Origin: Zygnema cylindricum
Lineage: Eukaryota; Streptophyta; Zygnematophyceae; Zygnematales; Zygnemataceae
NCBI GenBank assembly: GCA_037447655.1
Contig: JBBHKE010000856.1
Location: 74,813 to 138,812, forward strand
Direction of reading: 5' to 3'
Length of the DNA stretch: 64,000 nt
Positions 24,973 through 37,749 of this stretch are shown here, one piece after another (position 1 is the stretch's first letter; each line of letters begins with the position of its first letter). Under the pieces are notes generated by a model. That model was not told where the DNA came from. It was given only the letters and a program-made list of their open reading frames with translations, and ran no database searches. A program made the position numbers and the translations under genes.

Positions 24973-27456
24973 GAAAAAGTTACCTTCACCAGAAAAAAAA
25001 AAAAAAAAAAAAACGTAGAAGAAAGAGGAAAAATCTCAAACGGAAAAAAAGGGTTAAAAACAAAGAACATGGCAAAAAGAAAAAAACTGCAAAAACCATA
25101 AAAAAAAAACGACAAAAACTAAAGAAAAACGGCAAAAAAATAGAAAAGAAAACAAAAGACGAAAGGAAAAGAAAGTAATCGGTTGGTGAATCATGACGGT
25201 CATTTTGTTTGTTGTCCTGTGGCGAAGGGCAGCACAGCCTCTCACCAAACCATAAAGTTGACAGAAAATGAAAGAAAGAGAGAGAGACGGAGAAGAGAGA
25301 GAGAAGACAGGGAAAGTATTCCCTGAGCTTATTAGAAATTTGACATTCGGATTTAGATTGATGCTGTTGTTGTTGTTTTTTTTTTTTTTGAGAAATCTAA
25401 TGATGGCGTCAGCAAGCGACTTTCCCACTCACGTCAAAAGTTCACGGAAACCCTAAAAAAAATGATGATGTCATGCACCTTGGAAAGTCGAAAGCACACA
25501 CATTGGTTTTTTGGTTTTCGTTGCATCGGTTGGTATACTTCTCTTTTGAAACCACATGGTGTTGTTTGTAAAATGTATACTTCTGTTTTGTATTTTTGAC
25601 TTTGACACGCTCATGGGACAGATTTGAGTATCATTGGCTAGTCGCACATAACATCGAACAAGTAAAACAGGTCGACCAGTTCTTAACTACAGGATTTGTG
25701 TTGCCAGTAAAATATTCAACACTAGAATTTTGTGCAACATTGTCAACGGCATAAAAGTCTTCTGTTTATTAATTGTTTCTCGTTGTCTCTGCATCACCTT
25801 CTGTTATTTCTTTCAGCACCCAGGTGACTAAATAGTTTTGCGTTTGATTTCCACCCTTAGTTTTGCGTTGGAGTGACATCACAAGTTTTCATTTAGTTAC
25901 CTTGATACTTATTCACTGTTGACAGGGTTGGATTTAAACTGATACCTCAAAAGCATAAAACGTCACATGGCAGTTTGAACGTTTTTATAAGGTTAAACTG
26001 AAATCTTTCTAAGGTTTAGTGTCGGTACATGTAAGTCTATAAGGCAATTTGGTAAAACATAGATCATACTTGCAGAACGTGCAAAATATTCCCGGAATGA
26101 TTTTGAGATATCCTTCTAAATCTATTGAAGTAGAGACTTGGTTACTCTTCTGCCATACCACAAAGTGTAAGCCCTTTGGCCGTGGTTATAAATAGGGTTT
26201 TTACGATGTCTGTTTTGCTTGGAGTAAACAAAATACAAATGGCCATATAATATACATACAGTGTGTCTGGGCATGCACACCTTGTATTTTCCTTACGACA
26301 ATGTTATCAGCCATCATTTTTGACGCTATCAGGCACTAAGACTTTTGTTTTTATTAGGATGAAAAGACCACAGAAGAAAAATTTGTCAAGAATGGGACAC
26401 CTCGGTGTTTTTGAAAAAGAAAATTGTGGAAATGAGACAATCGTAGAACTGGTGTTCCCATTGCTAGAATGGTACCTATTAGTTATTTTCATCTAAACGT
26501 GTCTTCTAGATTTCTGAAGTTTAATCTTAGAAGATTGAATCTTTTTTCCACCCTCGAAGGAAGTGCATCCTCCCCAAACTGTCGTTTTGTGACGTGGCAG
26601 GTGAAAAAAGGTCAAAACTTGAAATGTGTAAATCTCTAACATCGATAATGACGACAGCCGTCGATTTTTGTCAGACGTCGTGTCGATACCTTTGTTCATC
26701 CGATACGCTACGCAGCACGAAGATTTGGTCTTAAGTATTTACCTTTTTGGTTTAATTTGATTTTCCGTCTCTTAAGGGGTGTCACCGTGTATTAAAGTGT
26801 TGACTTTTCTCTGTCCTTTTGCCCCAAAATTCAAGGAACTTGCCGTACGAGAAAATCATTTGTACCAAAGCATAGTGAACGTCAATTCGATACCTCCAAT
26901 GTACTGCATGTTTGTCGTCATGTGAACGCATTTTGGCCTTTTTATCTTTTCGACCCCCGGGCAAGAGAATCCAGCCCATCAAAAACTTCATCAAAATCAC
27001 CTGGAGAGGGTGTTTTTAGTTCAAGTAACGCCCAAACAGTGAATGAAAAAAGACCCACGCAAGTGCCATACGAGTGAGAAAATTTTAGGACGAAGGAGAG
27101 TACTCGCTATTTTTCTCCCTGCCCGTCACGCGCATGTACGGAAAAGACGAGCATGAACGGAAAAAATTCTGCAGGGGTCTCGGACCTCCACTTTCATTCA
27201 TGTGTCCTTTGTAGGATTTTGCGCCGTCGTCGCCTCTCCCCTCTCCCTCTCACACTATCACTTTTAACTCACACTTGAGGCACGACATTACAGTATGAAA
27301 TGAAAGATATTTAAAAAGTAAATCTTTTGTCTACCTTTATGTATATTTTTATGGCAAGTCGAGTGAGAAAAGTCGATAAAAGAAAATCGGGTAGCCATGG
27401 CCGAAGTTCTTGAATATGTGACGTCGACGTTGTCACAAGTGAGCATGACGTCACAA
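24973..27456. other. Intergenic, no gene recognised
   Basis: Starts with an A-rich stretch, including an uninterrupted A run at about 24993-25014, 20 bp past the helicase stop codon. A purine-rich GAGA patch follows (25268-25315), then AT-rich sequence with stops in all frames. About 26790-27430 may be an old repeat related to about 6640-7080 in reverse. No RNA gene or terminal repeat found. Confidence 0.5.
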
Positions 27457-28706
27457 TTGCGTGGTTCACAATAGGAAAAAGGGGAAAACGATGTGTTGGG
27501 ATCCGTACGCCAAATTTCATAAAATGACAAAAATCGCGGCGGTGACGGTTGGGACGGTCGGTTTCGACCGCTTTGGAGCGTATCGACGGACAAAAGATGC
27601 AGTTCTATGCGTCAAAACTCGGCAGCTGCGTAAACCAAACGGAAGCTGCCGTCCGCCATCGGACATCATGTTCGGAATGCACTTTTTTGTTTTTGAAGAA
27701 TTTCGAAAACAAAGCGCACGGACGTGAACCGTACAAGAATTCATTGCGTCGCAAACTTATGAAAAACTAGAGGACCAATCAGATAAAAGAACACGTAATG
27801 TTGGAAAAAAAAAAAACACCGATGGAAAAAAAGAAAAAAAGGGCATGTTCTACGTTCCTTTGCTTTTATTTTCTTTTCTTCCTTAACTTCAAAGCAAATC
27901 GGTTGAGACGAGTGGAACGCTTTCGGGTCGCTCTCTTTCTCCCTCTCCTTTTCCCTCCCTCACGCGGCAGCTCTCTCTCCCTCTATCCCTCTCCCTCTCC
28001 CTCTCCCTCTCCTGTCCCTCTCAGATATAGTCCACTAACACACTTCTACCATTTTCCCTCTCTTTCTCACTCGTTCGTTTTTGCTCTCCCTTCTCCTCTT
28101 CCTCGCGCTCCCACTTTCTCTCCCATCTCTACCACTGGCACCCTCTCTATCCCCCTCTCTCCTTCTCTCTGCCTCTCTCTCCCAGTATTTTCTTTCCTAC
28201 AACCCTTAAAAGCAATATAAAGGAATTAATCAGAACTTATATCTAGAAGGTTTTTGAGATACCCAATAGAGAAAAATATTAAAAATAATTTAGCATGGAA
28301 AATTTACTTAAAATAGAAAAAGATATATGAATTGAAGTTCAGGCGAATAAAATTAAAGCACGAAAGGAAATGAATAAAAGAAATTGTACCCAAACAGAAA
28401 TCTTTTTTTTTAAATCGCTGCTCGGAAAAGTTATAGCATTCGTATCTCGAGGAAAAATGTTTATTATTGGATACAGGATCGAAAATCCAATGTTGCATAT
28501 CAAAACTTTTTTTCTTTTCCTTTTTCTGTATTTTATTTTTTCATTTTGTTTTTCGTACGGTTAATTTTCACTTTTCTTGTTTCGGTTTAATATATGAAGA
28601 CACCTCGTGATATTGGTCATATATTGATTTAACCATTTAATGTCAAAAATATCGATGACTGGCAATGTATATATCCATATATACATTATATATACGTATA
28701 TGATTA
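27457..28706. repeat. About 1.2-kb dispersed repeat, left copy
   Basis: Begins TTGCGTGGTTCACA and is diverged but collinear with 34498-35645, including GGCGGTGACGGTTGGGACGG, AGCGCACGGACGTGAACCGT and TGTTTATTATTGGATACAGG. Between these blocks is a CT-rich tract (about 27930-28200) with a matching pyrimidine tract in the right copy. It runs into the N gap. Short frames in it are not conserved between copies, so it looks non-coding. Confidence 0.8.
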
Positions 28707-28716
28707 NNNNNNNNNN
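28707..28716. other. Scaffold gap (10 N)
   Basis: Ten N bases within an AT-rich stretch. The true gap size is unknown. The repeat to its left is repeated after the retroelement to its right, so the join could be wrong. Confidence 0.99.
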
Positions 28717-28875
28717 AACATGAAGAACATGCCGGTAACATGTTGTACCGGAAGACCACTGTGAACAGTTGTACCCTCGGTAGCAAGGAGGAAGTAGGAA
28801 AGGCTGCAGGTTACTACACCGCGGTGCACCGTGTTGCGCGGCGATACAAACTTTCGGCGGTTTCTTAGTAAACGT

Positions 28876-29382
28876 GAATGATTCTTTGGCGGCTTTCAAA
28901 CATAGCGGCGCGTTGTGCCACGTGGCGCCACATCATTGGACGTCGGAAAGGATGAAGGAGGAACGATGGCTCCCATGTTGACAAGTGTCACCAGAAGGCC
29001 ATGTTGTACAATGGCCGTACAAGAAGTACAATTGGCCACTATACCTTCTTGTACTATACACCCATTTGATTGGCCGAGGGTAGAGCAGTAACTATTTTTG
29101 AGTAGGAGTTACGGGACTTAGCATTTTTTAGGCGCCTCTCTCTAGGTGACCTTTTGTATTTATAGGCCATCTTTGGCCAGCCAAAAGTTACTGCTCAAGG
29201 GAGCAAATTCAGTGATTCATTTTGCGTTTGACTCAGAGGAGTCTTGTGCTCACACGGGTGAGGGTGGTCAAAATATTTGTCGGCGGCACTTATTCAGTAA
29301 AAAATTGAAAGGGTCAAATATTATCTTAGAGGCTTTACATAGGCTGCTCATTCTGTGGGTTAATAGAGACCACAAAATTTCA
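28876..29382 (+). repeat. 5' LTR (truncated) of copia element A, family F3
   Basis: Matches the right part of the F3 LTR at 33174-34262 from GGCGGCTTTCAAA to the LTR end. The first third, including the tRNA-like module, is absent. The GGACTTAG motif (near 29115) and hairpins H1-H4 (29165-29262) are present. It ends AATTTCA, directly before the primer-binding site. The 160 bp before it (28717-28875) is unassigned. Confidence 0.85.
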
Positions 29383-29397
29383 GGTTATCGGCTCACC
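29383..29397 (+). promoter_or_regulatory. Primer-binding site, element A (degenerate)
   Basis: GGTTATCGGCTCACC immediately after the 5' LTR: 13 of 15 positions match the complement of the initiator tRNA-Met anticodon arm found intact in element B. The ATG inside the site is changed to ATC. Confidence 0.75.
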
Positions 29398-32300
29398 CTC
29401 TAGGGTGCCTATATTTGATGGATCAGACATTCTTTTTTGGGAAATGATGACGGAGGGAGAACTTTATGAGAAGCACCTATGGGGCATAGTGTCTGGGCAA
29501 ATTCGATGCCCACCTCAACGTGGGTTTGCAAGAACACGTCTTTCTGGCACCTCCGTCACAACAACTGCTAAAATATCATCCACCATCACGAATGATGACG
29601 AGGAAGGGGAGGAAATAATCATGGAAGGAGAAAAGGGAGGAAATGCTTCTCAAGGGACTCCGTTGTCAAGGACGATATCGGCAGCAGCACCACCAGCAAT
29701 GGTGAGAAGGAGTCAGACTGAACGGTCAAAATATGAAAATTCGAACTATTAGGACAAGGTGGCTAAGCTCTTAATTCTCAAAAGTGTAGTGAAGGGTATT
29801 GCCTTTCCCCTTATGTATGTTAGATCTTCCTCTCAGATCTGGGTATCTCTAGTAAACAAATATAAGAGTGGGTCATTGTAGCAGCAACAACTGGCAGAAA
29901 ATAAGATTTCAGCTTATACTTACAAGGGAGGAAGTATGAATGATTATAGCAATGACGTAGGAGCATTATTTGGAGGGTAACTCAAGGTGTGAGAGACAAA
30001 GATTAAATACACTGATAATGAAACTACGTGAAGAGTATGAGAATATCGTTAATCGGTTGTAGGATCTAGGTGATAGCAATTGGAATTGGGCTGATATAGT
30101 GGGGATGATTTTAGTGAAAGAAAGTACCATAAACTTAGGAGAGGGAGTTCGAGTGTTCAAGCATTGGCTGTAGGATCTGATTTGCGAAAGCGTGATGAGG
30201 AAAAGGGAAAGGATCCCTATCGAAACTTTGGAGGAAATAGACAAGGAGGTGGCAGATTTGATCGACAGGGGAGAGGAGCTCCTCGAGGTGGATTATGTCA
30301 CTTCTGCAAGAAACCGCGACATTATATGGCAGATTGTGTCAATCTTGCAGATCTCCGACTGAAAGATGGACAAGGTTCCTCAAAAGATGGAGGAAAGGAA
30401 ATTTTTTTTCTCACTCAAGTTCATGTCGAGGAAGAAGATGACGTAACTGAATTGGAAGAGGAGCTTGAGGAGCTTCTTCTTAAACCAAAAACCACTAAGA
30501 AGCATGCAGACATTCCACAAAGACGAAAGTGTGCTTTCGGAGGTAAGAGCGATCCACCTGAGGATGGGTGGATCATACACTCATGGGCATCAATGCATAT
30601 GTGCAAAGATAACAGGTGGTTTACTAAATAAAGAAAAAATCCAACAGTTGAGATAGAATATGGAGATGGTAAAGTAGAAACCACAAGTCTTATTGTATCG
30701 GTTGATTTAAAAGTTTTAGTTGATGGAAAGGCTTCAATTTTAACACTCTCAGATGCTCTTTACATTTCAGAGCTTAGCAAGAATCTAGTCTCTACAGCTG
30801 TACTAGATGAAAAAGAGTTCGAAACAGGAACTAAGAAAGGAATTTTCACAGCTAGCTTTGATAATGAGGTTTATTTCATAGCTGAAAATGGTTGTCAAGG
30901 AATGTTCAAAATTGTACTTTGCAAAGAAAATGGTGTTCTCTACTCGTGTGGAAGTGATATGATGCTTTAGAACAAGAGGTTGGGGCATGTGAATCTAGAT
31001 AGATTAAAGAAAATGAAGAAAAGAATAAGGACGGAATTGAGTTTGGAATGATGAGACCGGGATGATTGAAGGAATGTGCCCCGGGAAGATTCATAGACTT
31101 CCATTTCCAAAGGGATCCAAATTTAGAAGAGAGAAAGTATTAGATCTAGTTCACACTGATGTTTGGGGACCAGCTAGGTATGTTTCACATGGGGGGAAAA
31201 GATGGATGCTAACCATTACAGATGATTGGTCTAGATACACTAAGGTATATTTTCTTAGACATAAGTCAAAAGTACTAAGATGTTTCAAAGAATAGAAAGT
31301 ATGGAGTGAAAAATTACATGAAACCTTAACAAAAGAGATAAAAAGTGATAATAAGAAAGAATACACCTCAAAAAAATTTGAAGAATTTCTTAAAGAAGAA
31401 GGAATACATCATGAGAAAACTGTTTTTTATAATCCGGAACAAAATAGAGTAACAAAAAGAGTGAATAGAACTTTAGGAGATATGTCCAAAAGAATGCTAA
31501 CTGATAAAAGAATATGATTGCAGTTTTGGGCTGAGTCTATGAACTATGTTAACTTCATCAAAAAATAGAGTGCTAACTTTTGCAAATAAGGAGGAAAATC
31601 CGTATGAAAGGTGGACGGGAAGAAAACCAGATTTGTCTAGTTTGAGAGTGTTCGGAAGTCAATCTACAGTTTGGATTCCGATAAGACTAAATGGAAGTTT
31701 AAGGGAAAAGGGAAACCAAGATGTCTTGTAGGATATGATGAGAGCACAAAAGGATATCGTGTGTTTGACTTAAAAAAGAAAAATATAATTTTGGTAAAGC
31801 ACATAGTGGTGATGAATGCAGTAAAGTCGATTGATCGATTCAAATATATCAAAGAAGTAAAAATCAGATTTGAAATGGGTCAGCATTCTGTTTTTGACTT
31901 GGGGAATGAAGAGAAGGAAGACGAGGAGAAGGAAAAATCTGCAGATGTGCCCAAGGAGAAGGACGAAAAGACAACATCTAAGGTAACACCACAATGCAAA
32001 GTGGAAATCGACAAGGACCTTGATCAAACACCGGAATTAGAAGATAGGGGAGATGAAAATCTTCTTAAACGAAACCTGAGGATGCCTTCCATAGCGGCGT
32101 CAGATTTTAAAGGAGGAAAAAAGAGTAGTAAACGGCTTCAAGGAAGACATGTTAATAACAAACTCACACATATGTCTCACCTAGAAGAACCTCAGACATA
32201 CTTCGAGACCATAAATTCCCCAGCAAGTACCCGGTGGATCAGTGCCATCAATGAAGAAATGGCTTCCATCATGGAAACCAATACATGGGAGTTGGTAGAC

Positions 32301-33161
32301 TGTCCACCAGATCAAAAACCGATTGGATGTAAGTGGGTTTTTAAGCTTAAACTAAACCCAGATAATACCATTCAAAGATATAAGGCTAGGTTGGTAGCTA
32401 AAGGTTATACTCAGAAAGAAGGAATATACTATGAAAAAACCTTTGCACCTGTAGTCAGATTCCCTTCTGTGAGAATCCTCTTAAGTTTAGCAACACCACA
32501 GGATATGGAAATACACCAAATGGATATTAAGACCGCCTTCTTACACGGAGAGTTGGAAGAAGAAATCTACATGAGGCAACCGGAAGGATTTGTTATAGGC
32601 AAATTGTAGGCAGTTTAATTTACTTTATGAATCGTACACGTCCGATCATAGCTGCGACTGTAGGCGTTCTCAGTAGAAGTCCAAATGAAAATAGGAAAAG
32701 AGACTGGGAAACAACCAAAAGAGTGATGAGGTATTTGGTGGGAACAAGGGAATTATAGCTGCATTTGGGAGGGGAGCACACTGACATCACCACTTGGAGT
32801 GATGCCAGTTATAGAGATGTGCCTTTGAGACGATGTACAAATGGATATGTGTTGCAAATTGGGTTTGGTGCATGCTGCTGGAGTAGCTAACAACAGAAAG
32901 TAGTTGCTCAGTCCATTATAGAGGCTGAATACATGCTTCATGTGCTGCCACTAAAGAATTAATGTGAGTAAAATGTCTACTCGAAGGACTTATTTCATGA
33001 AAGACTAAGATTTGTCGAGAGAGAGGTTAAGAATAAAATAATTAAATTGGTTCATAAAAGTGATAAAGAGATGATTAGAGACATGATGACAAAACCAGTA
33101 CCTTCTCCTAAGTTAAAATTTTGCAGAGAAAATTGTGGAATTAAATTAAAAGTTGACAAAG
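29387..33161 (+). pseudogene. Copia gag-pol pseudogene, element A
   Basis: Fragments of one copia polyprotein in order, broken by many stops and shifts. The zinc knuckle CHFCKKPRHYMADC (about 30296-30340) is intact. The protease site reads HSWAS where the family has DSGAS (about 30570). Integrase keeps HTDVWGP and DDWSRY, but the third catalytic residue is Lys (VTKRVNRTLGD for VAERLNQTLGD, near 31455). RT is readable at 32222-32600 up to MRQPEGFV. The frame then jumps to GSLIYFMN, so the YVDD part of RT is deleted. RNase H remnants run to about 33150. It cannot encode an active enzyme set. Confidence 0.9.
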
Positions 33162-33173
33162 AATTAAGGGGAG

Positions 33174-34262
33174 TCTTGAAAAAAAGTAATTAAAATTCAC
33201 GTATTAATTTAGACTCTAGAGTGAAGAGAGAGAGAGAGAGAGAGACAGTCACCATTACTGCCGCCATAGTTTGAAAGAAACGGGCAGACAGGCAGACAGA
33301 TTAATAGATTGCCAAAATGTTGCCCTGAACGAGATTTGAACCTGAGTCAACATAGTATTACGTAGACGTACACCTTAACCATTAAGGCGTTAACAAAACG
33401 GTACATGTATTGAGTTTGCTATGTATATAAAGTGTTTCGCAAAACGTCATTTTCATTAAAACATAACAAAATTGACGAAACGACATCTATGGTGACAAAC
33501 AGCGCTCGCGGACGCGAATCTTACCGTGTAAAATACAAGATCGGACGGACTTCGTCGCCCCCGTCAATCTCGAATGAATCTTTGGCGGCTTTCAAAAATA
33601 CCGGCGCGCTGTGCCACGTGGCGCCATATCATAGGACGTTGGAAAAGATGGGAGGAGGTACGATGGCTCCAATGTTGACAAGTGTCAACCAGAAGGCCAT
33701 GTTGTACAATGGACATACAGGAAGTACAATCAACCACTTTACCTTCTTGTACTATACACCCTTTTGATTGGTCGAGGGTAGAGTAGTAAGTAGTTCTTAA
33801 TAAGACCTTTTGATTGGCCGAGGGTATAATAGTAAGTAGTTCTGAGTAGGAGTTAAGGGACTTAGAGTGTTTTAGGCGCCGCTTTCCAAGTGACCTTTGT
33901 ATTCATAGGCCATCTTTGGCCAGCCATAAGTTACTGCTCAGGGGAGAGTGATTTTTTTTGCGTTTCACTCAGGGGAGTCTTGTCCTCACATGGGTAAGGG
34001 TTGTCAAATTTTGTGATTCAGTGATTCTTTTTGCGTTTCACTCAAGGGAGTCTTGTCCTCACATGGGTGAGGGTGGTCAAATTCAGTAATTCTTTTTGCG
34101 TTTCACTCAGAGGAGTCTTGTCCTCACATGGGTGAGGGTGGTCAGAATACTTGTGTGCTTGGGTGGAATTTATTCCGTGGGAAAGTGAAATGGTCAAATA
34201 TTATCCTAGAGGCTTTTCATATGCTGGTCATTCTGTGGGTTAATAGAGACCACATAATTTCA
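33174..34262 (+). repeat. 3' LTR of copia element A (F3)
   Basis: Starts TCTTGAAAAAAAG (TG mutated to TC) after the purine tract and ends AATTTCA. It carries the antisense tRNA-like module (33312-33400), a GGACTTAG motif near 33859, and the leader hairpins. The H2-H4 part is expanded to three tandem copies of about 70-75 bp (about 33936-34148). About 1089 bp. Confidence 0.88.
33312..33400 (-). other. Antisense tRNA-like module in F3 LTR (element A)
   Basis: Minus strand: A-box/D-arm-like CCTTAATGGTTAAGG, then about 36 nt later B-box GGTTCAAATC, then ATTTTGG (T4). The acceptor stem does not close well, so this is a tRNA-derived or tRNA-like promoter module rather than a working tRNA gene. Confidence 0.55.
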
Positions 34263-34497
34263 GAGCATGTGCCATGTCCTCCACAAGAACCGCCAACTTG
34301 TGTGTTGTTGCAGCCGTAAAACGAACCACATCAGACCAAGTACGTTTTTCCCGACGCGTCGTAGAAATGCAAATGTGAGATTTTCGGTAACATACGAGAA
34401 CACATATTAAACGGTTAATCCGATTGTTTAGAATGAAAAAAAAACATTCTCACATTCGGATTGTGGTCTCTGATCAAACGTGTGTGTACCCTAAAAC

Positions 34498-35645
34498 TTG
34501 CGTGGTTCACATTTGGAAAAAAAAGAAAACGATGTGATAAATTTTGGGATAAGTACCCTAAATTTCATAAAATGACAAAAAACGTGGCGGTGACGGTTGG
34601 GACGGTAGGTTTCGACCATTTTGGAGCGTAGCGGCGGACAAAATATGCAATTATATGCGCCAAAACTTGACACCTGCGTATAGCAAACGACAACTGCTAT
34701 CCGCCATTGGATATCATATTCGAAATACACTTTTTCATTTTTGAAAAATTACGAAAACGAAGCGCACGGACGTGAACCGTACGGTAATTCATTCCCTCGC
34801 AAAATTATTAACAAACTAGAAGACTAATCAGATAAGGATACATATAATGTCAAAAAAATAAAAAAACAGATTAAGAAAAAAAATGGTTACATTTTTCCCA
34901 CTCCCTCGTGACATTGTTCCTCTCTTCTTTTATTGCAAAGCAAATCGTTTTCATTTGTCCTTCCATCCGATTCCATTTGTCCCTCCCTCCTTCCTCCATT
35001 ATCCTTCCCCTCCATCCACCTTCCATTCTTCACTCTCTTCTATTCCCCTCTTTCCCATTCTTTCCTCCATTCCTCTCTCCTCGTTCCTTCCTCTTCCATC
35101 ACCTCTCTATCCTCTTCTGCTCTATCTCGGTGTGACCTACCACCCTTAAAAGAAACACAAAGGAATTAGTCGAAACTTATGTCTAGATGGTTTGTGAGAT
35201 ACACAATAGAGAAAAATATTAAAAATAAGTTAGAATGGAAAATTTACTTAAAATAGAAAAAGTTATATGAATTAAAGTTCAAGGGAATAAAATTAAAACA
35301 CCAAAAAAAATGAATATAAAAAGTTGTAACTGAACGTTAATTTTTTTTTTTAAATCGCATTCGTATCTCGAGGAAAAATGTTTATTATTGGATACAGGAT
35401 CCAAAATAATATGCTCACTGTTTTCTAATGTTGCATATCAAAACTTTTTTTTTTTTTTTTTTTTTTATTTATTTTTTTTTAATTTTAATTTTCGTACGGT
35501 TTTTTTTCACTTTTCTTGTTTCGGTTTAATATATGGAGACACCACTTGATATTGGTCATATATTGATTTTACCATTTAATGACCAAAATATTGATGATTG
35601 GCAATGTATATATTGATATATACATTATATATACGTATATGTTTT
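34498..35645. repeat. About 1.2-kb dispersed repeat, right copy
   Basis: Direct-orientation copy of 27457-28706, 235 bp beyond the 3' LTR of element A. Diverged by substitutions and small indels. It carries the same tail (TTTATTATTGGATACAGGAT, then ATATTGGTCATATATTGATTT) and runs on into a TATA-rich microsatellite (35600-35730). Confidence 0.8.
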
Positions 35646-37749
35646 TATATATATACATGTATATATACATATATGTATAAATTTATATATCTATATAAAT
35701 TATATATATATGTATGTATATGCATATGTATGCACACATCACTCTCTCTCTCTTTTCCTCTCTCTCTCTCCCTCTCTCTCCCTCTCCCATCCTCTCTCAC
35801 TCCCCCCCTCTCTCCCTCTCCTCCTCCCCGCTTTCCCCGTACATTTTTTTTTTATTTTTTTTCAACCTTTCATTTTTTATGTTTTTTTGTGTGCAGTTAT
35901 GTGATTGGTTACAAAGATTTTTTCACTTGCTTTTCGATATGGGGTCTAGGCGATATCGTTATAAACAACGGGCGTTAAGAAAAAAAAGAGAAGAAGGGAT
36001 ACAAATAATAGATCCCAAAGAGTTGTAGATAATTGTTCCATGAAGAGAGAATGGAACAGGATCGGTGAAGGGAATGGTTCAGTTTTCGCTCTCCATTTCC
36101 TTTTTTTGATTTTAAGGTTTTTTCTTTTGTAGTTTGGGAGAAAATGAGGTTATCATTAAATTTCAATAATAAAAGTATTTACCTTAAATTTTGTGTTGTT
36201 TTCAAGTACAATTTGTGCTGTTTTGAAAGGCAACCATTTTTAGACAAACCTTTGTACAGTTTTAATAAAACTTTGGGTTTAGGAGGAATTTGAAAAAAAA
36301 TAGTTTTTTTTTTTACTTACGGGTATATTTTGTGAATGTAGTCGCTTTTTTAGGATTTTTGAGTCATCTAAAGATCTATGTAGGAATGGCGTAAAATATT
36401 TTGTTTTTTTTTTTTTTTTTTTTTGAGGATATTGCCACTAAAATTGGCTTTCAAAAAATTCGTGTCTGTCTTTTTATGGTTTCCAATGACTGAAAAATTT
36501 GACTTTGACTTTGACTTTGATTGTGACTGTATCTGTGACTTTTTGGTTGCTTTGTCATTTGAATGATTTTTTGTCATTGGGAGAATTGTTTGAGTGTTAA
36601 TAATAATAATTTTGTTACAATAACTGCTTGTATACCGGTATAATTAATACCACTGATGCTTACTTGCTTATATGATTTCATGGTATGAATGTAGACTTTT
36701 GGCATTTAATTTTCTTTCAAGGTGGGTGGCCAAAATAAATTGCCATCTAATTTTTGTTCTAAACCTAATAACGATTCCCGACGTAGATTACATCTTCGTT
36801 TTATACTGTGGGTTTTATTATACGGATGTAAAACGCATATTTAACTAATGCGTTGTTGTTCTACAACCAACATTGCAGGAGGAAAACCAACACTAGTAAT
36901 GGAAGTAGACATTAAAAACAACAGAAACTATCAAAAACACCTACTAAACAGCCAACTTTGATCCAACACAAAATATGACTCAAAAATCCAATATGCCTCA
37001 AATTTGTCACAGCGATACACAACACATAAAATTGACAATTCCCAAAATTGCGACCCAATGACCCAATAAACCATAAAATATGATGTTTGGAGTTTCCCAA
37101 AAACTGCCCTTAGAAAATCATATTCCCAAAACTAGATGATACAAATTTGACTAAGTCCTAAACTATATACTCACAGTGAGTATCTATTGGTCTACACAAA
37201 TTCGGGTGAGTGTACTAAAGTACTATCCTGACTTACGACAAAGTATCTAGCCTGTACTTTATTGTACCGTGAGTACCTCCAAAACCCTAATTAGTACCTA
37301 TCGCTAAAAAAAGAGTGTAACACTATTAATTAATTCACTAAACGTTAACTTATTGTTTTCTAAATATTTATAGATATTGTTCGTAGAATTATTTTTTTTG
37401 ATGCTTAGTAAGCATCAGCCGCAAAAGTCGAGATGAATGTTGATTCGATGGTACGAACGTCCTCAGTACTTACTCATTCTGGTCCCCGTTTTAATCACGT
37501 CGGTTGAATCTGTCCAGTATCAACGATATTCTTTTGATTCCGTACGGTACACTCCCAGATGTCCGGCTCGGTCTCCGCCCGTCAGATTCACCGTAACCGC
37601 CCGTATGATTTCTGACACGCGTATGTGGATGTCGGCGCCACTCCGGAATACCTACATTAACTTCTCTTGCCGACATGTGTTCTTGTAGAAATACAATACA
37701 CTTTATTGTACTTTTGCTACTGTAACCTTAAAACATGTATGTATTACAG
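35646..37749. other. Intergenic, probably includes part of an old F5 LTR
   Basis: AT-rich. Contains an ATATAT/CTCTCT tract (35646-35830), poly-T runs and a short GACTTT repeat (about 36500-36540). Near 37148 is CTAAGTCCTAAACTATA, the reverse of the GGACTTAG motif seen in every copia LTR here. The sequence next to element B reads directly into a minus-strand LTR start on B's other side (44988-45078). I infer that part of this region is that LTR, but its far end was not found. Confidence 0.4.

Larger units (their letters stand above)
28876..34262 (+). mobile_element. Ty1/copia element A (F3), degraded
   Basis: Truncated 5' LTR, half-tRNA primer-binding site, gag-protease-integrase-RT-RNase H remnants in copia order, purine tract AATTAAGGGGAG (33162-33173) and 3' LTR. 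The left boundary is lost near the scaffold gap, so no target-site duplication can be checked. Confidence 0.88.

Noticed and set aside
24993-25014. A-run just after the helicase stop, as a sign of a retroposed gene
   Set aside because: The gene has about 17 introns, so it is not a retrocopy; the run is probably a simple repeat in the 3' region.
26263-26496. 77-aa plus-strand frame in intergenic DNA
   Set aside because: No recognisable domain, no splice context, and a similar open stretch on the other strand; chance is likely.
27461-27770. Overlapping frames of 73-101 aa in the 1.2-kb repeat
   Set aside because: The diverged copy at 34498-34760 has stops in each of these frames, so there is no sign of coding selection.
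28876-34262. Gypsy-type LTR element
   Set aside because: Domain order is protease, integrase, RT, RNase H, which is copia order.
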